A stretch of DNA of 64,000 nt from JAJDZL01 sp965221175 (GTDB lineage Bacteria > Pseudomonadota > Gammaproteobacteria > Arenicellales > JAJDZL01), in the NCBI GenBank assembly GCA_965221175.1, contig OZ244867.1, positions 2,728,001-2,792,000 on the forward strand, in the 5' to 3' direction. Numbering within the stretch: position 1 is the first letter of the stretch; the number at the start of each line of letters is the position of its first letter. A program made the position numbers and the translations under genes. The notes under the pieces were generated by a model. The model did not search any database. It saw nothing but the letters and a program-made list of their open reading frames with translations, and was not told the origin of the DNA. Shown in pieces: positions 35,901-44,780 of this stretch.

Positions 35901-36803
35901 GACAAAGTTATCAATGTTATCAATCAACGTGGAAAGGATGTATTTCCGAAATCCGATGATGAAGCTTACATAGTAAATGGTGACATGGGAATCGTAGTTG
36001 GACAATACAAAACGAAGAATTTTAAAGGGTCGCCGTGGAAACTTGAGGTCGAATTTGCCGGACAACTCGGTACAAAATACGGTTTCGTCAAAAGAGAGTT
36101 TGGAGATGAGGCCTTGAATCCACTCGATCTTGCCTATGCCCTGACTGTACATAAGACGCAAGGCAGTGAGTTTGGCACTACTTTTGTCGTGTTGCCTAAT
36201 CCGTGCTGGTTGCTTTCTCGCGAGTTGCTCTACACTGCTCTGACTAGGCAGAGGAATCGGTTAGTCTTGCTCCACCAAGGCTCACTAATAAAATTTCGAA
36301 GCTTTGCTAGTGAAAAGTTTTCTGAAATAGCGCGGCGCATGACTAATCTATTCACTGAAGCACGCCCACGAGAGATCACGGTCGGGATGAAATCTCTTTT
36401 CCTTGAAGAATACCTGATTCATCGAACAGAGCGCGGTGATCTCGTAAGATCAAAATCAGAGCTTGTTATCGCGGACAAACTCCATGCAAGAGGTATCGAT
36501 TATACCTATGATATGCGGCTTGAACTTCCGGATGGTAGGTACCGACATCCAGACTTCACAATTGTCAACGACTTAATGGGTATAACTTACTACTGGGAAC
36601 ACTTAGGCCTACTTAGTGACCCAAGTTATCGAGCGAATTGGAAACGCAAGAAGAAAGAGTACAAAGCAGCGGGAATTGTACCATATCAGGACGGTGGGGG
36701 TTCCCACGGAACACTGATTGAGACTCGAGACGACCCAAGTGGCGGGCTTGATGCCAACGTTATTGCCAAAATAATTGACTCCGTATTACTAGGAGGGGAT
36801 TAG
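32991..36803 (+). CDS. RecD-like superfamily 1 helicase with C-terminal nuclease domain
   Basis: This is a 1270-residue protein. The N-terminal 100 residues (HHITIRVPWHDNCWAGRVCK, then LDNTSCLVLPRI) form a conserved lead of this helicase group. Walker A is GSAGTGKTTLLRM at about 652-664 and Walker B VIIDECSM at about 733; later motifs are VGDQHQLPPIGPGRP, YALTVHKTQGSEF and LYTALTRQRNRLVLL, all of the RecD2/PIF1 type. The last 120 residues (RSKSELVIADKLHARGIDYT, HPDFTI, then YYWEHLGLLSDPSYRANWKR) are a PD-(D/E)XK-type nuclease with Asp and a Glu-x-His in place of Glu-x-Lys. It starts at 32991, with GGGGAA upstream; an ATG at 33027 is the alternative. It is the first gene of a three-gene operon. 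Confidence 0.8.
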   Translation: MNAFSTDACRLPMHHITIRVPWHDNCWAGRVCKHPLDNTSCLVLPRIGRNKNDEVEDRCSGKSFNELVANEWPPCVAERVSFMAEFEITRSMSHPYSSTSPASHGHFIPTKFIQPSYSAACVPYRWMLRSEIEGSSNTNQPGLAERLQIGWVADREPKLNFDSAWIQDRDNQLACLDTFFGALRPEKSLCFFYAKRTPLSEKSQRVIVGVGRVLSVGSATEYDYDTENPRLRCALWERNIGHSIRPNFVDGFLFPYQEIMAMVERGEISNPEEFVAFAPDDQFDAFSYGSELLTHDGAVASLVECASVLHRIRSRIEGPWDDALRWIDTHLNRLWKARGAYPGLGSALGAFGYEWGFQHGNLLAYEIELEREKVGGNPWTIVNAVMRDSNRLISPVTRKLTAGLRAGWSSISPERRTLLDLLSRFAISGEQALHFYDRTLRKDAGIDATDTELIANSYLFFERDRRHADPISFGVVDRGSFPDEAIRREFPIAEPACLDDPVDKRRVRAFVADLLEEAANQGHTHLPQSWVIRRARERSLNPPCPLGENVLDATEHSFQGVIQRVAMGTDEPAYQLDYLVECRRIIRREVKGRRRGNTHVVEHGNNWRMIIDDSIDQELLQNEDERKLEEQARFEKSVALEQIFRSRLSVLLGSAGTGKTTLLRMLCQLPEVSNSRILLLAPTGKARVRLEERTEQTGSGQTLAQFLYHYRRYDGNTESYFPNETAPRCSDFRTVIIDECSMLTENQLAALFDTCTNVDRFVLVGDQHQLPPIGPGRPFVDIVKELAPDNLEDLVVKCSPCYAELTITRRQTSTGRADVLFASHFSGRSPDPGADEVWTTDPISNSEHFRTVEWSSPNDLQKKLQAELINELELEGPEDELGFELSLGGSSYQSLNRAFFWHRFRDNHGAALKVDSWQVLSPIRGGLDGVDALNRAVQKNFRSLWRANAEADGWSRKIPRPFGPQEILYGDKVINVINQRGKDVFPKSDDEAYIVNGDMGIVVGQYKTKNFKGSPWKLEVEFAGQLGTKYGFVKREFGDEALNPLDLAYALTVHKTQGSEFGTTFVVLPNPCWLLSRELLYTALTRQRNRLVLLHQGSLIKFRSFASEKFSEIARRMTNLFTEARPREITVGMKSLFLEEYLIHRTERGDLVRSKSELVIADKLHARGIDYTYDMRLELPDGRYRHPDFTIVNDLMGITYYWEHLGLLSDPSYRANWKRKKKEYKAAGIVPYQDGGGSHGTLIETRDDPSGGLDANVIAKIIDSVLLGGD

Positions 36804-36827
36804 CGTGGTTTTCAAATTCTTTGGCGG

Positions 36828-39800
36828 ATGTGGTACAGCGGAAGAAGGATTAAGGCCTTGAATCACAACATCAGCATTCTCCTGAAAAGTGCTTCTCGTG
36901 AGCTCTGTTTGTTTTTGACAAATTTATTGCCGAAAATTGGTGGTGAGAATTGGTGGAGCAGAAATGTAATCGATCAACTTTCTTTCAAGCAACAGCAAAA
37001 TGTTGAGCAGCGGCAGATCAAAGAATTAAACGGACTGGACCTAGCAGCTTTGCTTCGCGTGCTAGATAAAAATTGGTACGAAATTGGTTCGCAGAAAACA
37101 TTGCCTCCTGATGCGCGTCATTTCGTTAAAGAAATGTTGTATGTTCGGAACCGATGGGCGCATGAATCAGTTCAGAAGTATCCGGTGGATGATGTTTACA
37201 GAGACCTAGATACACTTCTAAGATTTCTCTCGGTAATCGACGCATCTGAAAATCTTCAGGATGAAGTACGAAAAGAGCGTCAAAATTTGATCCAGCAAGA
37301 GCAGGAGCCAGGCGTAGAAACTAATCGGAAAGTGGCCGATTCGAAAAACGAAGTTTCTGGTTCTGCCTTTCAACCCACTCAGTTGGTTAGACTCAAGTCA
37401 AATCCATTAGAAGTTGGGCCGGTAGTCGATGTTCAAGTAATGGATGCTGAAAATAGATACAAGGTGTTCATAGATGGAACACCTAAGTCATTCTACGAAT
37501 CTCAATTGGAAGCTGAAATTTCTGAGGATCAACAACGGTTGGTACCTCTAAATCAGTTCCATGCACACCTGACCGCGTTACAGATTCAGCACCCGAGCCT
37601 TTCGACCCTGTATTCATTGAATGCTGCAAGGGTAGACTTTATCCCGTATCAATTTCGACCGGTACTCAAATTCATCCAAGCGGACCGACCACGTTTGCTC
37701 ATAGCGGATGGAGTCGGTGTTGGAAAGACAATTGAGGCGGGATTGATTTTGCGAGAGTTGCAGGCTCGTCGAGAAGTTCGCTCAGTACTAGTAATTTGTC
37801 CACGTCCTCTTGTAACTGAAAAGAAGTGGTTGTTGGAGATGAAGCGATTTGAGGAGCGCTTCACTCAATTAGACGGCAATACGCTACGCTATTGCATAAA
37901 CGAAACTGATCTTGAGGGCGAGTGGCCTGAACAGCATACAAAGACTATTCTTCCTTACTCACTGTTTGATGAGGTCCTCCTACACGGAAAACAAGCATCA
38001 AGTTCTTCACGCCGAAATTTTGTTCAGAAAGGTTTACTCGACCTGGATCCTCCTCCGCAATTCGACTTGGTAATCGTAGACGAAGCGCACCATGTTCGGA
38101 ATCCAAATACGTATTCACATGAAGCTGTTCGTTTATTTTGTGACAACGCTGATGCAGTGGTATTTCTCACCGCTACACCATTGCAGATGGGAAGTGACGA
38201 TTTGTTTGTCTTACTCAATTTGCTTCGCCCGGATCTCGTCATTGATCGAGAGAGTTTTAAGTACATGGCAGCCCCTAACCCTCATATCAATCGAGCGCTT
38301 GATGCTGCCCGTGGAGGAGCTGAAGGCTGGCAGAAAATAGCTGTGGACGGGATAGAGGACGCTATTAAAATGGACTGGGGTAAGCGATTCTTGTCAGTGA
38401 ACCCTAAGTTCCGAAAATTAAAGAAGGCTCTATCAAAAACTGCGCTGTCGCATGAAGATCGGATTAGTGCGATTAACTCGTTGGAAGACCTGCACACATT
38501 CTCGGGAATAATCAACCGGACGCGTCGTCGTGATATTGGCGAATTTACGGTTCGAGAACCAATTACCGTTTCTGTCGAGTTCACCCCAGAACAGCGAGAA
38601 CTTTACGATGCGCTGCTTACAGTACAGGCTCAAATTCTTGCAAGAATCCACCCAACTCAAAGCATCAATTTCATGATGACAACTATTCGTCGACAAGCGG
38701 CAAGTTGTCTTTACGGTTTAGCACCTCTAATTAGAGATATTTTGAATCGACGAATTTCGGATGTTAGTAACCAAGAATCCAGTGACGAGTACGAGCTACT
38801 TGATCCTGAGTCGGCCGAAGAATTCCGAGAAGAAATAGAAAGGATTGTAATTTGTGCTGAGCAACTTGAACGTAATAAGGATCCAAAGCTTGAGGCCTTA
38901 GAGGGTGTAATAAAAGACAAACAAGAACTTAGTAATAACAAGGTCATAGTGTTCAGCAGCTTCCGTCACACACTCAGTTATTTATTTGAGAAACTGTCTG
39001 CCAGTGAAGTTCGTGTAAGTATGGTTCATGGTGGAACACCCGATGAAGAGCGAGTTCTGCTGCGAGAAAGATTCAGTAAATCTCGCGAAGATACCAATGC
39101 GATTGATATTCTTCTGTTCTCTGAGGTGGGTTGCGAAGGACTGGATTACCAGTTCTGCGACTGTATTGTTAATTATGACTTGCCATGGAACCCAATGCGA
39201 GTCGAACAACGTATCGGACGTATTGATCGCAACGGACAAAAGAGCGAAAAGGTTTTAATCTACAACCTCATTACACCAAACACTGTAGATGCCGACATAT
39301 ACGAACGATGCTTGCTCAGAATTGGAATTTTTAACAACGAAATTGGAGCAAATGAGGAAATTTTGGGCGAGATTGCACGGAATATACGAAGTATTGCTGA
39401 TAATGTTGAATTGTCCGCTAACGAACGTAGAGAAAAGTTACAGCAAATTGCAGATAACAAAATTCGACTAATTCGGGAACAGAACAGGTTAGAGGACAAA
39501 CAGGCGGAACTATTCGGAATCCGGCTGCCAGTGAATCAAATCCAAAAAGACATTGAAGGTGCTTCCAGCTTTTGGCTTTCACCGATGGCGGTGCAAAATC
39601 TGATTAAAAATTATATTCAACAAATTGCAGGAAAAACACAAGAGTACATTACAGGCGAAAAAGCGACTAAGAGTCTGCGATTGTCCCAAGAGGTTAGAGG
39701 GAGGCTCTTGAAAGACTTTCAGGGACTGCCAAGAATTTCGTCATCAACTTACAAGCAATGGGAGAGTTGGTTAAAGGGCACGGTCTCACATTTTGCAATT

Positions 39801-40442
39801 ACATTTGATTCCCAAGAGGCGGTGGAGAATCAGAGCGTAGCCTTCATTACGCCTCTTCATCCCTTTACACGACAAGCCGCTCGTGCATTGGAGTCAGGTG
39901 GAGCGAAACCTATTTGCGTTGTAGAGATAACAGACAGCAGTACTGCATCGGGTCAATATCCATTCGTAATATACGAGTGGAGGTTTAGCGGTGTTCGCAA
40001 TGATTTGGTGCTTTATCCGGTTACTGAATCCACAGAGATATCACCACGTTTAACTAGACTATTGGAATATGGTCGACAAGGAAGTCTTCCAGATGATCAG
40101 ATTCCAGATGATATAGTTTTTGACAAGCTCGATAACACACACCATGAGCGATGGACAAAAGCGCGGTTTGAACATATAGAACGAAATATACGCATTATCG
40201 ACTATCAAAGAGAGAGCTTGGCTACAAGCCACCGAGCCCGGGTAGCAATGTTGGAAGAGCGGATGGCGACCGCAACGGAAGAGAAAATACATCGTATGCG
40301 GCAAGCACAACTAGCGAATGCCGAAGCGGATTACAGAAGACGACTATCATACTTGGAAGAAGCGTTAATGAGTGCGGACTTGAACGCAGAACCAGTGGCA
40401 TATGGAGTAATTGTCGTGACACAGGATGGAACAGATGGTTAG
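36828..40442 (+). CDS. HEPN (Swt1-like) domain fused to an SNF2-type helicase
   Basis: This is a 1204-residue protein. Residues 1-135 resemble the Swt1-type HEPN domain, with the R-x4-H RNase motif RNRWAH at about 106-111. From about 280 a full SNF2/HepA-type helicase follows: Walker A DGVGVGKTIEAGLI (about 293), DEAHH (about 418), FLTATPLQMG, and motif VI RVEQRIGRIDRNGQ (about 790). A long C-terminal region with coiled-coil character (about 1110-1180, rich in Arg, Glu and Ala) ends the protein. HEPN domains are often RNA-cutting toxins, so this links double-stranded nucleic-acid translocation to a possible RNase. It lies 24 bases after the RecD-like gene and its end overlaps the next gene by 17 bases. 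Confidence 0.82.
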   Translation: MWYSGRRIKALNHNISILLKSASRELCLFLTNLLPKIGGENWWSRNVIDQLSFKQQQNVEQRQIKELNGLDLAALLRVLDKNWYEIGSQKTLPPDARHFVKEMLYVRNRWAHESVQKYPVDDVYRDLDTLLRFLSVIDASENLQDEVRKERQNLIQQEQEPGVETNRKVADSKNEVSGSAFQPTQLVRLKSNPLEVGPVVDVQVMDAENRYKVFIDGTPKSFYESQLEAEISEDQQRLVPLNQFHAHLTALQIQHPSLSTLYSLNAARVDFIPYQFRPVLKFIQADRPRLLIADGVGVGKTIEAGLILRELQARREVRSVLVICPRPLVTEKKWLLEMKRFEERFTQLDGNTLRYCINETDLEGEWPEQHTKTILPYSLFDEVLLHGKQASSSSRRNFVQKGLLDLDPPPQFDLVIVDEAHHVRNPNTYSHEAVRLFCDNADAVVFLTATPLQMGSDDLFVLLNLLRPDLVIDRESFKYMAAPNPHINRALDAARGGAEGWQKIAVDGIEDAIKMDWGKRFLSVNPKFRKLKKALSKTALSHEDRISAINSLEDLHTFSGIINRTRRRDIGEFTVREPITVSVEFTPEQRELYDALLTVQAQILARIHPTQSINFMMTTIRRQAASCLYGLAPLIRDILNRRISDVSNQESSDEYELLDPESAEEFREEIERIVICAEQLERNKDPKLEALEGVIKDKQELSNNKVIVFSSFRHTLSYLFEKLSASEVRVSMVHGGTPDEERVLLRERFSKSREDTNAIDILLFSEVGCEGLDYQFCDCIVNYDLPWNPMRVEQRIGRIDRNGQKSEKVLIYNLITPNTVDADIYERCLLRIGIFNNEIGANEEILGEIARNIRSIADNVELSANERREKLQQIADNKIRLIREQNRLEDKQAELFGIRLPVNQIQKDIEGASSFWLSPMAVQNLIKNYIQQIAGKTQEYITGEKATKSLRLSQEVRGRLLKDFQGLPRISSSTYKQWESWLKGTVSHFAITFDSQEAVENQSVAFITPLHPFTRQAARALESGGAKPICVVEITDSSTASGQYPFVIYEWRFSGVRNDLVLYPVTESTEISPRLTRLLEYGRQGSLPDDQIPDDIVFDKLDNTHHERWTKARFEHIERNIRIIDYQRESLATSHRARVAMLEERMATATEEKIHRMRQAQLANAEADYRRRLSYLEEALMSADLNAEPVAYGVIVVTQDGTDG

Positions 40443-43400
40443 TGATTACGACACGATCTGTGAGGAGAATATTCTAAATTACGGAAGAGAAACTCGACAC
40501 CTCGAATTTCTTGGACGCCTATACAGTGATCGGACACATTTTGTTTACGAACTTCTTCAAAACGCTGAAGATGCGCGTGCTCGACGTGTAGAAATTACAC
40601 TCTACAGTGATCGTCTGGAGGTATTCCATGACGGGAAACTATTCGATGAAGCAGACGTCCGTGGAATATGTGGGGTCGGAGAAGGTACGAAACCAGACGA
40701 TCTGACCAATATAGGAAAATTCGGTATCGGATTTAAGTCTGTATATGCGTTTACGAGCACTCCAGAAATTCACTGTGGAGATGAGCATTTCGGTATCAGA
40801 AATTACGTAAGACCTTATGCGATTGATCCGATTGAAGTGTTACACCCATGGACGACACGATTCTTGTTTCCTCTCGACTCGCCATTGATCTCAAGTGTCG
40901 ACACATTCAATGAAATTGCTGAACGCCTCAAGAGCTTGAACATCCGTACTCTTCTTTTTTTGAGAAGTATTGAAGAGATTACTTGGAACATTGATGGAGG
41001 GACATCAGGAATCTATTTCCGAGAAACTCAAATTAAAAGCTCTACCCGCTTTGTTAACGTTATTGGGGAAACGGCTGACGAGTTGGACGAAGAGTCTTGG
41101 CTTGTATTTCAAAGAGCGATTACTGCACCCGATGGAATGCAGGTTAGTCCTGTTGAAATTGCATTTCTGCTGGATTCCGAGCCAGAACTAAATGGCAAAA
41201 AAGAAATCGCAGTGACGTATGACTCCCCTCTCTTCGTGTATTTTGCGACTGAGAAAGATACAAAATTAGGTTTCTTGATTCAAGGGCCATATAAAACAAC
41301 ACCAGCACGTGACAACATCCCGAGGGACAATCCGTGGAATTGGTTTCTGTTGAATGAAACTGCGGAACTCGTTGTCGATTCGCTAGAACACCTTAAAGTA
41401 ATGAATCTTCTGAGCGTGCCTCTACTCCAATCTCTACCCATAAGGGAAGAAAATTTTTTACAAGATAGTATGTTTCGACCGCTGTATGATCGTGTTGCGA
41501 CTGCTCTGATGGAAGAGGAATTTATTCCCACTTTAGGTGGTGGATTTGTAAGTGGATGCAATGCGATTATTGGGCGAGGTGAAGAAATTCGAGATCTGCT
41601 GTGTTCGGAGCAACTTCTGGCCCTGTTTGGGGATTCAATGGAAGAGAGCGATAGTAACGAGCCTCGTAATCTTGAATGGCTCAGCGAACTAATCACGCAA
41701 GATCGAACACTGGAGTTGCGGAATTATCTGATGATTGAACTGAATATTGAAGAAATAACTCCTGAGATCTTTGCGAGGCGGGTTGACTGTCGATTCCTAT
41801 CTGCACAAACAGATGAGTGGATGGTACGGTTGTATAAGTTCTTAGGGCAACATGAAGCGCTTTGGCGAAGTTCTGTATCTAGGCGTGCAACTGGATTAAT
41901 TCGCCAAAAGAAGTTTGTTCGTCTTGAAGACGGGCGTCAAGTTAGCGCATTTGATGAAGACGGTTCAGTGGCAGTCTATTTGCCTCACCACGGCACCCGC
42001 CAATTACCAACTGTAAAATCGGAGTTGTTAAAAGATCCCGCTGTTGCAGAGTTCTTCTCGAGACTTGGTATTCATGAGCCTGATGTTGTAGCGGAAGTGC
42101 TCAAACATGTTATTCCGCTATATGAGCTAGATGAGAGGGACGTGTCTGATAAAGATCATCGTGAGCATATCGACTTGATCATGCAGGCGCTTAAAGTTGA
42201 TTCGACAGAACGTCGTAAAACTTTCGTTTCGAAAATGAAGGAAATTCGCTTCCTATTTGGGATAAATGCACATTCGGGTGAGATAGCTCGAAAACTGCCA
42301 CGGGAATTGTATGTGAAGTCGGCTGGGCTTTCGGTGTACTTGGAACGGAATCCCGCTGCGTGGTTCCTAGACAGTAGATATGGAGACGACGAGATCAAGA
42401 CATTTCTAGCGTTTGGTTGTTCAGATAACTCGAGAATTCGGGGAAAGCAAGCAGATCGAGAAGGAAATGTAACGATCCATGAACAACGCGGTTGGCACAT
42501 GCGTGGATTGGATGATTTTGATCCTGATTTCAGCGTAGATCATCTCGAATTTGCACTTCAAAATCTAACCGCTAATCGGAGTCTTTTCATTTGGCAAAAT
42601 ATTGCTGGTCCGTTGCAACGTAAAATTAGAGGGAGGGTTGAGACGGCTACTCGGCAGTACTACGAGAATAGCAAAATTGAGTGTATGGTCTCCACGCTTG
42701 GTAAGTTGTTGCTATCAAAGTCATGGTTGCCGGATAGCAGTGGGCAATTTTATAAGCCTGCTGAAATTTCTTTGTCAGATTTACCCCATGACTTCAATCG
42801 AAACGAAAGTCTAGCGGCTCAACTTGGCATGAAAGATAATGAGCTAGCAACAATTGCAAACCGATCAGGCTTCGAAATCGCTGACCTAGATTTTCTACGG
42901 GATCTTAAGAAGATGCCTGAACAGTTTGAAATAGCCAAGGAGATGGTGACGCGTGTTAAGAACAAAGCATCGTTTCCAGAACTCCCATCCGCGAATAGTG
43001 AGAGGCGTGCAGAATACGCGAAGCGAGATGCTGAGGATGCTCCAAGTAAGGAGTACGGAAAGCGTATACGAAGAGTTCGTACGTCTGTTCCATTAGGTGA
43101 CAAAAACACATACCTCAAGGAGAACTACACGAATGGTGAAGAACAACTTGTTTGCCAGATGTGTGAAGATGAGATGCCATTTCGTCGGAGAGATGGGGAG
43201 TATTATTTTGAATCTGTTCAGTTGCTTGATAACCTATCGGGTGAGCATACTGCCGCTCACTTAGCATTGTGTCCGCTTTGTGCAGCCAAGTATAAGGAGT
43301 TAGTAAAGCGTGATGCCGACATAACTGCCGCGTTTTATAAAAAAATATCTGCACTTGTTGGTTTAGTAGTAGAAACCGAGTTGGGCCAGGAAGTCGGAAG

Positions 43401-43470
43401 TATCCGTTTCGTTGAGAGGCACCTTTTGGATATTCAGGGGATACTCAAGGAGGAAACGAACTTAGACTAA
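40426..43470 (+). CDS. Sacsin-like GHKL ATPase with C-terminal Cys pairs
   Basis: This is a 1014-residue protein. The N-terminal 250 residues are an HSP90/sacsin-type ATP-binding domain: FVYELLQNAEDARARRVEIT (about 39-58, with the catalytic Glu and Asn), then LTNIGKFGIGFKSVYAFTST and a later GPYKTTPARDNIP. The long middle part has no recognised fold. Near the end, CQMCEDEMPF (about 911) and CPLCAAKY (about 949) form a probable zinc site. Sacsin-like ATPases of this kind are found in several multi-gene defence loci. It is the third gene of the operon, with translational coupling to the HEPN-SNF2 gene. Confidence 0.8.
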   Translation: MEQMVSDYDTICEENILNYGRETRHLEFLGRLYSDRTHFVYELLQNAEDARARRVEITLYSDRLEVFHDGKLFDEADVRGICGVGEGTKPDDLTNIGKFGIGFKSVYAFTSTPEIHCGDEHFGIRNYVRPYAIDPIEVLHPWTTRFLFPLDSPLISSVDTFNEIAERLKSLNIRTLLFLRSIEEITWNIDGGTSGIYFRETQIKSSTRFVNVIGETADELDEESWLVFQRAITAPDGMQVSPVEIAFLLDSEPELNGKKEIAVTYDSPLFVYFATEKDTKLGFLIQGPYKTTPARDNIPRDNPWNWFLLNETAELVVDSLEHLKVMNLLSVPLLQSLPIREENFLQDSMFRPLYDRVATALMEEEFIPTLGGGFVSGCNAIIGRGEEIRDLLCSEQLLALFGDSMEESDSNEPRNLEWLSELITQDRTLELRNYLMIELNIEEITPEIFARRVDCRFLSAQTDEWMVRLYKFLGQHEALWRSSVSRRATGLIRQKKFVRLEDGRQVSAFDEDGSVAVYLPHHGTRQLPTVKSELLKDPAVAEFFSRLGIHEPDVVAEVLKHVIPLYELDERDVSDKDHREHIDLIMQALKVDSTERRKTFVSKMKEIRFLFGINAHSGEIARKLPRELYVKSAGLSVYLERNPAAWFLDSRYGDDEIKTFLAFGCSDNSRIRGKQADREGNVTIHEQRGWHMRGLDDFDPDFSVDHLEFALQNLTANRSLFIWQNIAGPLQRKIRGRVETATRQYYENSKIECMVSTLGKLLLSKSWLPDSSGQFYKPAEISLSDLPHDFNRNESLAAQLGMKDNELATIANRSGFEIADLDFLRDLKKMPEQFEIAKEMVTRVKNKASFPELPSANSERRAEYAKRDAEDAPSKEYGKRIRRVRTSVPLGDKNTYLKENYTNGEEQLVCQMCEDEMPFRRRDGEYYFESVQLLDNLSGEHTAAHLALCPLCAAKYKELVKRDADITAAFYKKISALVGLVVETELGQEVGSIRFVERHLLDIQGILKEETNLD

Positions 43471-43797
43471 GAATTTCGAGAACAAGTCATCCATGGAATT
43501 AACTTGGGAGACTAGTAGGGCTGATATTCGGGGATTTTTTCTCAATTCTTGGGAGAAAGATTTCCGTAAATCCTGGAATACACTTTTATATTCAAAACCT
43601 TACAAAACGTAAAACTGCCTCATAACTTATATAATTACCTAATTTGTGAACTTAGATACTTGAGTTATTTACACTAATTGAAAGGGAATTATATACATGC
43701 TACACTTTCGCTATTCCGTAGAAAAAAGTTGTTGACTTTTTGCCTGAAATGGTGTATTCTATTCCACATTAAAATGGATGGAATCAGGTGATTGAAA
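43471..43797. other. Gene-free stretch before the IS1595 transposase
   Basis: It is AT-rich, with no gene. It includes the transposase promoter at 43732-43760 and possibly the left end of the element. Confidence 0.45.
43732..43760 (+). promoter_or_regulatory. Probable sigma-70 promoter of the IS1595-type transposase
   Basis: TTGACT and TATTCT are separated by 17 bases, with the first ATG of the transposase frame 38 bases downstream. Confidence 0.6.
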
Positions 43798-44744
43798 TGA
43801 CGCAGAAAGCACCAGGGAAACACTACCGAACTGGATAATCGCTGGTCGAACTGATGGACATGTTCCAGAATGACCGAGCGGCTGAGAAATGGTTTGCAAA
43901 GACACGCTGGCCGTGCGGCGTTCAATGCCCGTCTTGCAATTCTGATAACATCTACGAAAGACCGGAGCATAAGCGCAGGAACCAGCCGTATCGCTGCCGT
44001 TCATGCAAGATGGACTTCTCGGTCAAGACGGGAACGCTCATGCAGTCTTCGAGCATCGGCTGTCGCAAATGGGCGATTGCAATCTATCTGATGACTACGA
44101 ACCTGAAAGGCGTATCGAGCATGAAGCTTCGCCGCGATTTGAAGATCACGCAGAAAAGTGCCTGGCTGATGATGCACAAAATCAGGGAAACTTTCGATGA
44201 TGATTCAGATTGCCCGTTCGGCGGAACGGTTGAAGCCGATGAAACCTACATCGGAGGCAAAGAGAAGAACAAGCACTGGGATAAGAAACTCAACGCCGGT
44301 CGCGGTACAGTTGGAAAGACCGCCGTTATCGGTGTGAAAGAGCGTGAATCGAACAAAGTGTCGGCTTCGCCTATCAAGAGCACCGGCGCTAACGCCATCC
44401 AACAGTTCGTAAATGACAATGTTTCTGACAAAGCGCAGTTCTACACTGATTCGGCTTGCGCCTACGAAGGCTTGCGTGAGAAGCACGAATCAGTCAATCA
44501 CAGCGCTGGCGAATATGTCAAAGATATGGCGCACACCAATGGCATAGAGTCGTTCTGGGCTTTGATGAAGCGAGGCTACTACGGAACGTATCACAAGATG
44601 TCGGTGAAACATCTTCATCGCTATGTTAACGAGTTTTCCGGACGGCACAACATTCGGTCAGAAGATACAATAACGCAGATGAACTTGATTGCTCAGGGAA
44701 TGGTGGGGAAACAACTACCCTACAAGAAACTTGCGGCTGATTGA
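43798..44744 (+). pseudogene. IS1595-family transposase with a nonsense codon near its start
   Basis: The natural start appears to be the ATG at 43798 (MTQKAPGKHYRTG), but a TAA at 43837-43839 stops it after 13 codons. The same frame goes on with SLVELMDMFQNDRAAEKWFA, and a later ATG at 43855 (or 43861) gives about 296 residues. The body is complete: zinc-ribbon CPSCNSDN and CRSCKMDFSVKTGT, then GTVEADETYIGGKEKN with the first catalytic Asp, QFYTDSACAYEGLREKHESV with the second, and AHTNGIESFWALMKRGYYGT with the family's Asn/Glu residues. Reinitiation could still give a working enzyme. It may be part of a transposon carrying the restriction-modification genes downstream. Confidence 0.75.
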
Positions 44745-44780
44745 CGCAGAGGAATTGGTATTGAATTTACGGCAATCCAG

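Noticed and set aside
32991..43470. Assignment of the three-gene operon to DISARM, BREX or Zorya
   Set aside because: The marker genes of those systems (PLD-type protein and DUF1998 helicase, PglZ and BrxC, ZorA/ZorB) are absent.
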